A stretch of DNA of 64,000 nucleotides from Bactrocera neohumeralis (lineage: Eukaryota; Arthropoda; Insecta; Diptera; Tephritidae). Below the pieces are notes generated by a model that was not told where the DNA came from, did not search any database, and worked only from the letters and a program-made list of their open reading frames with translations. The stretch is from the NCBI RefSeq assembly GCF_024586455.1, contig NC_065921.1, forward strand, positions 84,814,163 through 84,878,162, given 5' to 3'. Shown here piece by piece: positions 12,285 to 23,686 of the stretch (the stretch's first letter is position 1; each line of letters starts with the position of its first letter). Both the position numbers and the translations under genes were made by a program.

Positions 12285-12866
12285 TTTGTTTCATTTCTAG
12301 TATTGGCCCCTATTTATTGATTGATCTTACACGTGTATTAATTTGAGACAAAAAGTTATCTTAGTCTACTGCACTGTAAACTTTCAGATTGTTTAAAAAT
12401 ACTTTCCAGACATATCCAGTTATTGTTGCTTTTTGTATAATGCAATTTGCTTCCAATAATTTCTCTAGGAAATCTACGTACTTTGTATGATAAGATAAAC
12501 ATTTTTATTTTGTGGGAGTCAACGAGATGTAGTGCAAAGTGTAAATAATTTTGCTTTCGATTTTACCAGACTGTTAGGGAGTCATGATTAAGCGATTTTG
12601 CTTCTGATTTGCGAACGAAATAAGACAGGTGGTTCCCCAAGATTTGTTTGTACCTCGGCATAAGTAGATTGATATGAGGATAAATGTTCTATTTACTAAC
12701 AAATTTTAATGTGCGAATGTTTCTCAAGTGGATTGAAATGAAAGATAATTCCAGAATAGTAGACAGAAAATTGTGGAAACGGGCACTTGATTTTAGTTCC
12801 TCAAATTACAGATTTTAGTCCAAAAAGAGGGTTTCAATTCTCAAAAAACCGTTAAATATATGTAAT
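12285..12866. other. Intergenic between Lys-1 promoter and repeat
   Basis: AT-rich, no ORF with family character and no repeat recognised. Confidence 0.4.
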
Positions 12867-13595
12867 ATGTTGCTACAAAGTATTATAGTTTCGTTTATTT
12901 AACGGTACCATGTATCACCTAAAACTAAGCGAGATAGATAAAGGGTTATGTATATATAAATGATTAAGATGACCATCTGCCAGTCCGTCCGTCCGTCCAT
13001 TCAAGCTGTAACTTGAGTAAAAATTAATGAAACTTTGAACACATATTCCTTGGGCGTAACCGGACCACTGTTACGTCCACAAAACACCATTAACCGACAA
13101 CGTATTAAGCACTAAAATACAATAAAAATTTAGAACTCAAATTTTGCACAGGTGATGGGAGTGGCTGTGGGCACCTGTCTCTCTGAGAGGTTTAATGCAC
13201 ATGTCTCCTAAACGACTAAAGCTACAATAGCCAAAATCACTCAGGATAATTCCCTTAAGTACCCCTAACGAAACTGAAAGGATTGTTGAACTCAGAAGAT
13301 AACCCCGTCCACTCCCCATTAACGGAACTGTTAAAAATTACTAAAAGGGCGATAAATCAATAACTAAATACGCTAGTGACATTCAATTTTACGCCCAAAA
13401 GAGAGAGATATGAGAGGGCTTAATGGGAACCGGGGTCAAAATAAGAAGATGGGCTTGGTACCGCCCACTTTTAGGTAAAATTTCATATCTCGAAACCCGG
13501 CCGACCGATTTCGAGACACTATTCTCACATTCTTATGTCACAGAGCGAAAATGAGCGAAATCGGTCCACAAGCACGCCTATAACAAAATTGTCTC
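12867..13595 (+). repeat. Second DINE-like interspersed repeat
   Basis: The segment begins atgttgctacaaagtattat and has an agggttatgtatatataaat leader followed by ccgtccgtccgtcc. Its body is rich in short C runs (ggaccactgttacgtccac, taccgcccactttt). The leader and CCGTCC block resemble the Helentron-like family, but the body differs and has no 154-bp monomers. It looks like a separate non-coding repeat family. Both ends are estimates. Confidence 0.55.
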
Positions 13596-14370
13596 ATATA
13601 ACAAAATTTTAAATTTCTTTTGATTCTTTCACTCTCCAGTACACAAAGCAAGAGTTAATTAATATATTAGGATAAAACTTTGCACGAATAGTGCCTTTGA
13701 GATGTGCCACCTTATAACCAAAAATTGACCAAATCCAGCAAAACTGTTCAAGCCCCCAAATATTGGAAATTTATATGTCAAAAAAGAAATATTTGTCATA
13801 TCGCAGGACAGTACAGAATACGCTCTTTTGGCTTTACGCAGCTATATCTTTAAAACTGCTCTTGCAGAATATTGAAGAGGTGAAAATTAGGATATGCATG
13901 TACACAAACAGTTACGTCGATATAAATGAACAGACACGCACTCTAAAAATTGTAGCGCGAGAAAAAGTTGAAATCATTTTGTAGACGAAAACTTAACTTT
14001 TCACAACTAACTTACACTCGTATGTATACTTACATTGCTTGCAAACTTCAGTTGCATACTTGTTATCATATATTACAATTTTGTCATTTATTAAATGGAC
14101 ACACTCTGCTGGTTTGTATAATTTAAGTTCTTGACAGCAACCTGGACAAAAGAGAGGTTAACTAAGCTTAGAAGAAAATTGCAAGGCAGGCATATAAATT
14201 GCGTGAAAAAATATTAAATTTTATAACTAGCATAGTCTATGTTAAATTTTTTATATTTCACACATTTTGTTTTCCTTTCTTATGTACGAGAATCCTTATA
14301 TGCTTGCAACATCTTGCCAGGGAAGTAATTTCTTAAACTTAAGAAAACAATTTATAAAGCATATGTATAC

Positions 14371-14831
14371 TAGGGTGGGTCATAAAAAACCGAATTTTTA
14401 TTTTTGCTTGGTACTTTGCAAAATTGGTTGATAAACACTTCTAAGAAAGCCTCTCAAAGTATGAGCTAGTTTTTAACAATAAGGAGCTCCGCTCACCGGG
14501 TTTTTATTTTTTTCTTATTATCAGTTAGAAAAATTTGTATCTCACTTCCAACCACTTGAAAAAATATTTAATTTTGTGGGTTATGAAAGTAAATTGAATG
14601 CTACGCAAAAATATGTCCAACGTTTTTTTCGTAAACCTAACCATCTGAAAGATATTAACGGTTACAATTTTATAATATCAAAGAAAAAAATTGTTTCTTA
14701 TGAGTTGTATAAATCAATGAAAAGGTTACAACTAAGAGCTCATACTTGAGGAGCTTTGCCTTAGAGATAGCTATCAACAAATTTGTTAGAGTCTGAAGCA
14801 AAAAAACCACTCGGTTTCTTTACCCACCCTA
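14371..14831. mobile_element. Candidate TIR/foldback element in arm A
   Basis: The segment opens with tagggtgggtcataaaaaac and closes with the complement (ctttacccacccta). The first and last 100-150 bp form an imperfect inverted repeat: ttggttgataaacacttcta on the left is matched by atagctatcaacaaatttgt on the right. It has no ORF, so it would be a non-autonomous (MITE-like) element. A second copy lies at the mirror position in arm B. The exact target duplication is unclear; TA is possible. Confidence 0.6.
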
Positions 14832-15267
14832 ATGTAAACTCCAGTTTTACTTTCTTAACTTTTGATTATCACTTTAGAATAAAGTTCCTCTCCCTCACAA
14901 CTGAAGCATGACGAAGTTCTCGCTTGAGTTAGCCACAAGTACATGTACTTAGATCATGAGTGCCTGACTAATTACATATGTACATACATAATTGAACTGA
15001 ACTTACAGCAAGTACATTTTTCCCATAACTACAAGTAGATACGCCGTATGACAAAGCAATCAATTAAGAAAAAATATTCCGCCAAAATAGAAATAAAAAG
15101 TTTCTGGACACTTTATTGCCCATCACCAATATTCTTTTGTCCCATACAATCTTACATAAACTGTGTTGAAATAAATATTTGTACAAAATAAAATTTTTAG
15201 GACCAACTTCACATTTTTATTTCAATTTATATTTTTTAAAATTCCTGTACAAAATATTCTCAATGGC

Positions 15268-15693
15268 TTAGAAGCAGTCATCAATGCTTGGTACATAGCC
15301 GTCGCAGTAATGCCAGGTGGACCAGGCTGACCAACCTTGCATGCGTAAGACCTCTTGGGCACAACGTACTATGGGTTCGATGTCGTTAGTCAATAATCCA
15401 TCACAGCCGATGTGGCACTGGTTATAGGAGAAGCGACCGTCCGCAGGTTGGCACCAGTAGTAGTCGTTGATCTGGAAGAGACCGTAATCGTTGGAGCCAT
15501 TGTAGTTGGTTGGACCGACGACATCAGTGCGGTAGGAGCTCTCATGTTCGGCAATACAAGCCCAACGGGCCAATTGATCCCTGGGAACACCCAAGCGAGA
15601 CATCTCACGAGCTAAGGAGCAACGGTCCAGGACCTCAGCGAAGGCTGGTGCGGCCAAAGCCACAGCGAAGAGCAAGAAGGCGAAAGCTTTCAT
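15268..15693 (-). CDS. c-type lysozyme, digestive type (Lys-2)
   Basis: Intact 141-residue GH22 lysozyme. The signal peptide is residues 1-19, ending PAFA before EVLDRC. The mature chain of 122 residues has Glu32 and Asp50 in place and all eight cysteines. It is lysine-free and acidic (about -8 by residue count), consistent with work in the gut lumen on bacterial walls. The mature protein is identical to those of Lys-3 and Lys-4. It diverges from Lys-3, with 858 bp between the two start codons, and lies in arm A of the inverted duplication. A TATAAAAG box (minus, 15752-15759) and initiator give a leader of about 31 nt. A minus-strand AATAAA is at 15216-15221. Several longer ORFs in other frames here are shadows of this gene. 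Confidence 0.97.
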   Translation of the reverse strand: MKAFAFLLFAVALAAPAFAEVLDRCSLAREMSRLGVPRDQLARWACIAEHESSYRTDVVGPTNYNGSNDYGLFQINDYYWCQPADGRFSYNQCHIGCDGLLTNDIEPIVRCAQEVLRMQGWSAWSTWHYCDGYVPSIDDCF

Positions 15694-15719
15694 GTTGTTT
15701 ATTTGGTACTGTTTGGATA

Positions 15720-15822
15720 AAACTGATGAATATTTACCGAAAGTTGGTGGTCTTTTATACTAATTGAAAGTAGATCTAATTGAGTAAATAATTATAACCT
15801 GAAGTGTTTCGAGATAGATAAG
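15720..15822 (-). promoter_or_regulatory. Lys-2 core promoter and GATA site
   Basis: TATAAAAG reads on the minus strand at 15752-15759 and an initiator TCAGT at 15722-15726. An AGATAAG word at 15816-15822 lies about 90 bp upstream of the inferred start site. Confidence 0.6.
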
Positions 15823-16430
15823 AATGGCAATCAGAGCTGATATTGCAATCGCATATACAGGGTGATGTATAATGCGAATTACATTTATGAGCACCGCTGA
15901 ATACATACGTAAGTGAACAAAATAATTTATTTTAACTTTTTTTTTTAAACTCACTTATGAAACGCGATATAGTTTATTCGACCATATTGCATGTCTTTAC
16001 AGTAACTTATCGTATCTAGTTTCTAAGGTCTGGTGTGACTACTCCTAGGCGTAATGTCTGAAATGATTTATTAAAAATCGAAATTGTAAATGACTTATTC
16101 AATTAATGTTATTACTTTACGGTATTCCATAATATTCGTCTAACTATTTGAAAATACCGCTCGAGAGAACTTTTGTCCGCGAAAGTAGAGATACTCTATG
16201 GATATCTGGCACTTGTTAATTTGAAAATAGATATTGGTTACCAGAACCACTCTATGTAACACCCTATACTGGTATGAGAACAACAATATTTCAAAATAAG
16301 ATAAGTTTGGCTCAACAGTCCCACTTAAATCTACACTCAATACAATAAATATAATTTTATACATATGTGTTAAGGATGTTTCACCTTCATTAATATATTA
16401 TCGATCGTCTGATATATCTTTGAAAAATAG
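15823..16430. other. Spacer between divergent Lys-2 and Lys-3
   Basis: AT-rich intergenic DNA at the centre of the inverted duplication. The arms lose obvious similarity here, so the duplication is not a perfect palindrome. No gene is recognised; the 74-codon minus-strand ORF at 16140-16364 has no family features. Confidence 0.45.
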
Positions 16431-16439
16431 CTTAATTTA

Positions 16440-16525
16440 TTATCGCCTGCAAGACTTATCACATTATTAAATCTGTCGTCGCAAATCATTTAAAAGCGGC
16501 CCGCTACTTGAAGGAAAGTATCAGT
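16440..16525 (+). promoter_or_regulatory. Lys-3 core promoter and GATA sites
   Basis: TTTAAAAG, an off-consensus TATA box, lies at 16489-16496. The initiator TCAGT is at 16521-16525, giving a leader of about 29 nt. TTATC words at 16440-16444 and 16456-16460 lie 60-80 bp upstream of the inferred start. Confidence 0.55.
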
Positions 16526-16551
16526 TCTCTCTACTGCATTAATTAATCAAT

Positions 16552-16977
16552 ATGAAAGCATTCGCCTTCTTGCTCTTCGCTGTGGCTTTGGCTGCACCAG
16601 CCTTCGGTGAGGTCTTGGATCGTTGCTCCTTAGCTCGTGAGATGTCACGCTTGGGTGTTCCCAGGGATCAATTGGCCCGTTGGGCTTGTATTGCCGAACA
16701 TGAGAGCTCCTACCGCACTGATGTCGTCGGTCCAACCAACTACAATGGCTCCAACGATTACGGTCTCTTCCAGATTAACGACTACTACTGGTGCCAACCT
16801 GCGGACGGTCGCTTCTCCTATAACCAGTGCCACATCGGCTGTGATGGATTATTGACTAACGACATCGAACCCATAGTACGTTGTGCCCAAGAGGTCTTAC
16901 GCATGCAAGGTTGGTCAGCCTGGTCCACCTGGCATTACTGCGACGGCTATGTACCAAGCATTGATGACTGCTTCTAA
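16552..16977 (+). CDS. c-type lysozyme, digestive type (Lys-3)
   Basis: Intact 141-residue GH22 lysozyme with the same mature protein as Lys-2 and Lys-4. The signal peptide ends PAFG instead of PAFA, so the residue at the predicted cleavage site is Gly. Catalytic Glu32 and Asp50, and the eight cysteines, are conserved. At DNA level it differs from Lys-2 at only about eight codons, seven of them in the first third; the last 250 or so bases are identical by eye, including the synonymous codon tac-gta-cca-agc near the end. The start is supported by an in-frame ATG about 29 nt after the initiator. AATAAA lies 46 bp after the stop codon. Confidence 0.97.
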   Translation: MKAFAFLLFAVALAAPAFGEVLDRCSLAREMSRLGVPRDQLARWACIAEHESSYRTDVVGPTNYNGSNDYGLFQINDYYWCQPADGRFSYNQCHIGCDGLLTNDIEPIVRCAQEVLRMQGWSAWSTWHYCDGYVPSIDDCF

Positions 16978-17415
16978 GCTATTGAGAATTTTTGTACATG
17001 AATTTTAAAAAATATAAATTGAAATAAATATGTGAAGTTGGTCCTGAAAAGTTTATTTTCTACAATTATTTATTTGAACATAGTTTTAGTAAAATTGTAT
17101 AGAATGAGAGAGTATTGGTGGGGGGTATCATTTTTTCCAGGTGTCCAGAAACTTTGGCTTCTACTTTGGAGGAATATTTTTTCTTAATTTATTGCTTTGT
17201 CATTCTGAGTGTCTGGTTATGGGAAAAATGCACTTGCTGTAAGTTCAGTTCAATTATCTATGTACATACATATGTAAGTAGTCAGTCACTTATGATCTAA
17301 GTACATGTACTTGTGGCTAACTCAAGCGAGAACTTCGTCATGCTTCAGTTATGAGGGGGAGGAACTTTGCTCTAAAATGATAAGTAAAAGTTAAAAAGAA
17401 AAACTAGAGTATACA

Positions 17416-17877
17416 TTAGGGTGAGTCAAAATAGAATGGTTTCTTGCTTCGTACGCAGAAAAATTAATTGATAGATATCTCTAAGAAAAGGTCTCCAAGT
17501 ATAGGCTCATTATTGTAATGGGAAGGTCCTTTGCATTGAGTTATAAAATTCATAAGGTATTTTTTTCTTTGATAAAACCAAATTGTAACCGTTAATTATT
17601 TTTACATGGTTAGGTTTACGAAAGAATAGTAGGAAACCATTTTGTAGAGAATTCAATTTCGTACAAAAGTCATGCAACGAAATATTTTTTCAAATAGTTG
17701 GAAGCGAGGTACACAATTTTCTATCTGATGATAAGAAAAAAATTGAAAAACGGTAGGAGGAAAACCTTCCCGTTACAATTAAGAGCTCATAATTGGAGGC
17801 TTTCTTAGAAGTGTCTATGAACCAATTTTTCAGAGTATCAAGCGAAAAAAAACATTCGTTTCTTTTGACCTACCCTA
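17416..17877. mobile_element. Candidate TIR/foldback element in arm B
   Basis: Second copy of the element at 14371-14831, in inverted orientation and at the mirror position. Its ends are tagggtgagtcaaaatagaa and ttgacctaccctagta, with the same imperfect inverted arms and no ORF. Its conserved position means it was inserted before the locus was duplicated. Confidence 0.6.
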
Positions 17878-18680
17878 GTATACATATGCTTTATAAATTG
17901 TTTTCTCAGGTTCAAGAAGTTACTTCCCTGACAGGGTGTCGCACGCATATTAGGGTTCTTGGACATAAGTAAGGAAAACAAAATATGTGTTTCTTACTTA
18001 GAATTATAAAAAATTTAACATAGGCTATGCTATTTATAATATTTCGTATTTTTTTACGCAATTTATATATATGCCTTATATGAACCTTGCAATTTTCTTC
18101 TGAACTCAGTTAACCTCACTTTTGTCCAGGTTGCAGTCAAGAACTTAAATTATACAAACCAGCAGAGCGTGTCCATTTAATCAATGACAAGATTATAATA
18201 TATGATAACAAGTATGCAATTGAAGCAATCTACATATGTATACGAGTATAAGTGATTGTTGTGAGAGGGAGGGAGAGTGAACAAAAACGAAGTTGAAACC
18301 TTAGTTCTGAAAAGTTAAATATTCGTCTAGATAATAGTTCAACTTTTTCTCACGATAAAATTTCTGGAGTGCGTGTCTGTTCACTTAGGCCGACGTAATT
18401 AAAAGTACTTTTACTAATTTTCACATCTTCAGCCTTCTGTAAGAGAAGCTTTAAGGATATAGTTCAGTTAAAGCCAAAGGAGCGTTTTCTTTTCTTACAC
18501 CGTGTAGTATGAAGTTAACAATATTTTTTATACAAAAAAAAAATGGCAACCTGCGGACTTCGACCCAATAGTTGCAGTATCTGTGTGTAGATAAGTCTCT
18601 TTATCACTGTATGACCACATTCGAATATACCAAATCTTTATATTTAGCCTAGATAAACTTTTTTCGGTACTTTTTTATTC

Positions 18681-18793
18681 TGATAAATCGGTGAGAGTAA
18701 TTATATGCGTTTGACACTGATATGAGATATCATTTCACAAAATCTTGGAAAATCTGTATAAAAACTGCACTCCGTCTTACTGAAAGCAACAGT
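18681..18793 (+). promoter_or_regulatory. Lys-4 core promoter and GATA site
   Basis: TATAAAAA lies at 18757-18764 and a CAGTTC initiator at 18790-18795, followed by a leader of about 29 nt. TGATAA at 18681-18686 lies about 108 bp upstream of the inferred start. Confidence 0.6.
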
Positions 18794-18819
18794 TCTTTCC
18801 ACTTTATTAACCAATCAAC

Positions 18820-19245
18820 ATGAAAGCTTTCGCCCTCTTGGTCTTCGCTGTGGCTTTAGCCGCACCGGCCTTCGCTGAGGTCTTGGATCGTTGCTCCTTG
18901 GCTCGTGAAATGTCTCGCTTGGGTGTACCCAGGGATCAACTAGCTCGTTGGGCTTGTATTGCCGAACACGAGAGCTCCTACCGCACTGATGTCGTCGGTC
19001 CAACCAACTACAATGGCTCCAACGATTACGGTCTCTTCCAGATCAACGACTACTACTGGTGCCAACCTGCGGACGGTCGCTTCTCCTACAACCAGTGCCA
19101 CATCGGCTGTGATGGATTATTGACTAACGACATCGAACCCATAGTACGTTGTGCCCAAGAGGTCTTACGCATGCAAGGTTGGTCAGCCTGGTCCACCTGG
19201 CATTACTGCGACGGCTATGTGCCAAGCATTGATGACTGCTTCTAA
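18820..19245 (+). CDS. c-type lysozyme, digestive type (Lys-4)
   Basis: Intact 141-residue GH22 lysozyme. The signal peptide (MKAFALLVFAVALAAPAFA) resembles that of Lys-6 more than those of Lys-2 and Lys-3, but the mature protein equals Lys-2/3. Glu32, Asp50 and all eight cysteines are present. From about codon 50 to the stop, its DNA differs from Lys-2 at only about three synonymous positions, and the first bases after the stop (taagctattga) still match Lys-3. The sequence then diverges. This mosaic pattern suggests gene conversion. It lies in tandem after Lys-3, with its own promoter. AATAAA is at 19288-19293. Confidence 0.97.
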   Translation: MKAFALLVFAVALAAPAFAEVLDRCSLAREMSRLGVPRDQLARWACIAEHESSYRTDVVGPTNYNGSNDYGLFQINDYYWCQPADGRFSYNQCHIGCDGLLTNDIEPIVRCAQEVLRMQGWSAWSTWHYCDGYVPSIDDCF

Positions 19246-19299
19246 GCTATTGAAAAATACTAACACTTTGTAAAGATTTATTGTTTGAATAAATATAAT

Positions 19300-21190
19300 T
19301 CTATTGAGTAGCAAGTTTTATGTTTTACGATTATTTCGGTATTTGTCGGACTTATTTTGAAAATGCTGTATCTGTAAGGATTTTCCTTTAGTATCTACCA
19401 CACATACAGGTGACGATAAAGAATAAATTGTTTTGCCAGCACTCAACGGAACATGAAATAGACCAAGGGCTACCAGTATTCAGTTCAGATTCTAATATGC
19501 TATAAGGATCCCCAATTATGATGCCGAATGTAATGTTATGCTTCCACCTTCTAATAATTTTCTTGTGAGGTTAAAATTTGTTTTAGGTTACACAAATTTT
19601 TGCTGACCACTGGGCAGAAAAAAGCTAGAAATATTGGCACATTGGTTATTTACAAGTGTGTGTGTCAAATAAACAGATCAAAAGCTTGCATAAGCCTATT
19701 CATGATGTCTATTCTTTATTGCATGTGAAGCAAGCTCAAATTCAATGGATTTAGCATTGTATTTTGATGAATCTTTCTTACCATATTGCTCGTAGCTGCA
19801 CCTTTAAACTGCTTTGCTTTTTTTATAAATAATTTCTATTGTTCCGATGCTAAAAATTTTGCTCAGTATTCTCCTAAACACCAATAAAATAAAGTCGCGT
19901 TTGTAGCTGGGAACCAGCTGTCTCCCATTCTTCGCATTTTCTCTCCCTGTGCAGCAAATTAGCACTTCCATGGCTGTAAATTTATGCGATCCCACTTCCT
20001 TCCTTGCTTAATTAGACGTTTACTATATTGATAGAAGAAGTGTAGGAAGCAAAAGAACCAACCAACCAACTCACATAATAAAGACTTCCTGAAGCAACTG
20101 TCTTCTGTGACAAGTTTGTGTGTGCATGCTTACATCGATTAGCGGTGATACTCTACATATTGGCAGCAGCTAGCCAGCTAGAAGAAAAACAATACTTTCC
20201 ACACCAACAGCACGGGCAGACAATTTCTTCCGCTTCGCTTGCTGAAGTTGCTTTTGTTGTATTGTTATTCTTCTGATTGCACATTAAACATACATTGACG
20301 GCCTCGAGTCATTGGCCTTCTTTCGTATGTGTATGTAAATTTCATATATTTACCATATTTTCTTTCAGATCTCAGCTGCTTGCAAGCACCTTCTTCAAGA
20401 TTTTCCTCTGTTTCTTGGCTTCTGCTTTCGCTAGCATTTTCAGCTATTGCCAATTGTTGGCTGTTGTTTAGTGGTTTGTGTTGCGAGCAAAAATGTTTCG
20501 TACGTTTGGTGAATGTTCTTTAGTTTTCACATTCTCATTTCTGCGTTTAATGCTATTTCACCGTTTTTTCTCTCTTCTACTTCTTCTTATTTCCAATGAT
20601 TCTTTTTGCTTTTCTTTACTAATCTTTCATGTTTTGAATATGATTGTTATTGAAGCAGCGGTGGTTTCTTGATATGACGGCAGCATTGAAATTTGCTGGT
20701 GTCATATGTTCAGTTGTGTCTGTTGAAGCTCATAAAGAATAAAATTTTTTTTTGTTGTTCTAATCAGAGAACGTATCATATGATATATATTGATATACAT
20801 ATTTACAATAATTTCTCTATTTTTTCTATGTCTCATTTGTTTGTATAGTTTTTTATTGCTGTCAATATAGTTTTTATTGTGCAATATTTTATATTTTGTG
20901 ATTGTATCCAGCAGGCTTTTCGTAACCACATGACGTTTTTTGCTTACTGTGAAGAGTACGAAATCGATGCTGTAGAAAGTGTCAGCTGCCGTTATTATAA
21001 ACTCAAAACTTTATGGTATTTAATTTGGATAATCTCTTTATCAGATGTACATGTGTGAGAAAACTCGTCGTAGAAAAGAGGTTTCTGGAAAAAATCTTTT
21101 ATTTACTTTCTTCCGAGATTTTTTGAGAGTTTATGCCAGTAACCCTTCGAGCTGCAGAGCTGCTGGGCGTACACCGATGGTATTGATATG
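19300..21190. other. Intergenic, no gene recognised
   Basis: No gene is supported. Overlapping ORFs at 20265-20672 fall in T-rich DNA with no motif. Confidence 0.45.
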
Positions 21191-21194
21191 GAGT

Positions 21195-21475
21195 CTGGTA
21201 GTGAATGAGGGCAAAACGAAATATCTCCTGTCATCAAACAAGCTGTCATCAAACAAGCTGTCGACGAACTCGTGACTGGAATCCCACGTCACTGTTGATA
21301 GTCATAACTTCAAAGTCGCAGATAATTTCGTCTATCTTGGCACCAGTATTGATACCAACCGCAATGTCAGCCTCGAAATTCAACGCAGAATAACTCTAAC
21401 CAATATGTGTTACTTCGGGCTGAGTCGGCAATTGAGAAGTAAAGTCTTCTCTTGACGAACAGTAAAGGAGAAGAA
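21195..21475 (+). mobile_element. Non-LTR retrotransposon fragment (RT C-terminal region)
   Basis: On + the frame-switched reading is NEGKTKYLLSS..., then DNFVYLGTSIDT and NVSLEIQRRI, ending GLSRQLRSKVFS. This is the region just after the catalytic reverse-transcriptase core in endonuclease-type non-LTR elements. The same block occurs at about 56190-56340 (ENFVYLGTSI, SLEIQR, GLSRQLRSKVCS), so the two fragments share a family. A 15-bp in-frame tandem duplication (ctgtcatcaaacaag twice, 21228-21257) follows YLLSS. The clade is not assigned. Confidence 0.7.
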
Positions 21476-22718
21476 TAAGAACCCTTGAACCATAAGCGAG
21501 TTTACCACCCAAAGATGTTTAAAAATATACTGGAATACGCAGTAAGTAGACGATATTTTCAAGTGATCTAGAAAGGTGATTGATTACTTTAGTAATTAAA
21601 AATACAAAATATATTGTATAACCTCAAAATTTATTTGAAAAAGGTCTTTTGAATTTTATTCAATATCATGAAAATAGCATCGTATATATTGGAACAAATT
21701 TCGCATAAAACAGTTATTCATTATTCTATTAAAAAATTAAAAGTAATTTAAACGGATTATTGGCAGCTCAACGACCTTCACATAATAAATTAACTCAAAT
21801 AAATTAGTTTCCAGTTGTTAAAGTGTTATGAAGGCAAATCGAAAAAATAAGAAATAATAATTAAAACATTGCAAATAGTAATACAAGTATAACGGAAATC
21901 ACGAAGAAGTCAAGTAAGTTGCTTTGGCCAAGCCCTCACAGTTGCAGTCATTAAATTAGAGGTTGGGCAATTTTTGAATGCAAAGTTTTGCACAGAAAAT
22001 CGTTAATTATATTTAGGACAAATGAAAAAAGCTGAAAATCAAAATATAAAAAATTTATGAATTTTAGTACTCACAATATTCTGTCAAATTCTTACATCGA
22101 AACATAAAATATGCCGAATGAAAAATAGCGCTGATTATTAAAAAGCATAAGCACTTATAATATATTTTTATACTTTTCCACTACATATAACTACATGTAG
22201 TATATAAAAACTTATACTTCCACCAATTATGACACAATTTTTGTTGTCATCAAATATTTTCTGACACAATTTTACTCATTAACACAATCCGCACACCGCT
22301 CGTTGTAAATTATTGAGTCAACCAAGCAGAAAAATGCATTAGTGCTGAAGCACTACGCTGGTTGCCTAACTTTTTGTACGCCATGCATATAAAATATAAT
22401 CGCAATTACATTTTTCCTCATAAAAGCATATGATATATAGCCACAAGAAATTATACTCGCTTGTTGGCTCATTTGACGGTGATGCTACATTAGAGTTGTC
22501 TAAATGCTGTCTACTAACCGCTCTGCTACTCATTTATGTGACACTGAGGCTCTCGAAGCATGACTGAAAATATCTAATGATCCATGTGAACTATATTAAG
22601 TTATTATAACAAAATATTGTGCATAAAATACTACATATAGAGGCCTTCTGAGTAAAAATCTACAAAGTTTGTAGCCGTATTCCACATTATTCGCTTTGTT
22701 TCCTACTTCCACTGTTTT
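21476..22718. other. Intergenic, no gene recognised
   Basis: AT-rich, no coding or repeat signal that I can name. Confidence 0.4.
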
Positions 22719-23686
22719 TAAGGGGTTATATGAGTTTACGGGTGTGAAAAGATCAACACCAGTAGAATATTGTCCAAAATTTTCAAGTTGATCTGAGTAA
22801 TAGTTTCGGAGATACAGCCTTGAGAACTTTTCATTTTTTTGAAAAAATGTCTGCCAAAAATCAGGCCTTGTTCTTCGTCCATCTTTTAAGTTTAGGTTTT
22901 AACTGAAACACGTATTTTTCACTCTAGATGATTCTGTAAGGAGTTATTTTGCCAACGCAGCCGCTTTTTTTCCAAGGGGTCACCGGAAATGGCGGTGTAA
23001 TGGCCGAATTAAAATTTTTTTTTTGAAAAATTTCAGAATTTCTTTGTTAATAGTGTACGTTTGTAACAATAAAAAATTCTAATAAAATATTTAATTTTTT
23101 ATATGAGAAAAAAGGCTATTTTTTACCTATGCAACCCCTAAAAGCCTTCAATGTGTTATGAATATCATTAAAAGCACGAAATTATCCGACGTCATACCTG
23201 TAAAATGATTAATTTACCTTATCGGTTATAACATAACAGACCAAGGATTCATTTAAAATAAAAAATGAAATTTAGATGGTATAAGTCGTGATTAGTCGAA
23301 GGATTTGAAAAAACAAATGAAACAGCAAAGTTGCCAACGGAATAGTATGATTTTAGGTTTAATTTTTGCCAAAAAAATCCTTTGATCTTTCACGAGATCA
23401 CTCTATTTAGAAGAACTCTGAAAAATTTGAGTAAGATCTCTTCACGTGTTTCTGAAAATTGTGACCACCGACTTTGAAAACGATGTTTTGAGAAAAATAC
23501 GTTCAAAGATTGAAGTAGCCGACCAGTCTAGTCTGACGGGCCTCTCTCCCAAAGGTTCAAACTCCTACATTTTGAATGCGATTTCGTTGCAACTTTGCGA
23601 AAATATTCTAGATACACCATAGTATTTGAAAATTAAAAAATAATAATTTTTTGAAATTTCAAAACCCATGTAATCCCTCAAAAAAT
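22719..23686. mobile_element. Candidate non-autonomous element with short TIRs
   Basis: The left end aaggggttatatgagttt and the right end aaacccatgtaatccctc form an imperfect inverted repeat of about 18-20 bp. They enclose about 970 bp without a convincing ORF. The interior contains phrases typical of dispersed repeats (aagttgatctgagtaatagtttcggagata on the left, a related direct-orientation segment at about 23410-23455). Family unknown; target duplication not resolved. Confidence 0.4.

Larger units (their letters stand above)
13805..15715. repeat. Inverted duplication, arm A (with Lys-2)
   Basis: This stretch is the reverse complement, with substitutions and small indels, of 16535-18495. 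Matching landmarks include cagacacgcac (13931-13941) with gtgcgtgtctg (18369-18379), tggacacactctgctggttt (near 14096) with its complement near 18155-18175, and the Lys-2 and Lys-3 coding regions. Symmetric positions sum to about 32245 near the genes and drift by about 65 bp at the outer end, so the arms are close to colinear. Confidence 0.85.
16535..18495. repeat. Inverted duplication, arm B (with Lys-3)
   Basis: Reverse-complement counterpart of 13805-15715. It carries Lys-3, its AATAAA at 17023-17028 (mirror of 15216-15221), the TIR element at 17416-17877 and about 600 bp of further flank. Coding sequence is far more similar between arms than the flanks are. Confidence 0.85.

Noticed and set aside
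15823..16430. Extension of the inverted duplication through the spacer as a perfect palindrome
   Set aside because: Beyond the promoters the two halves show no convincing complementarity by eye.
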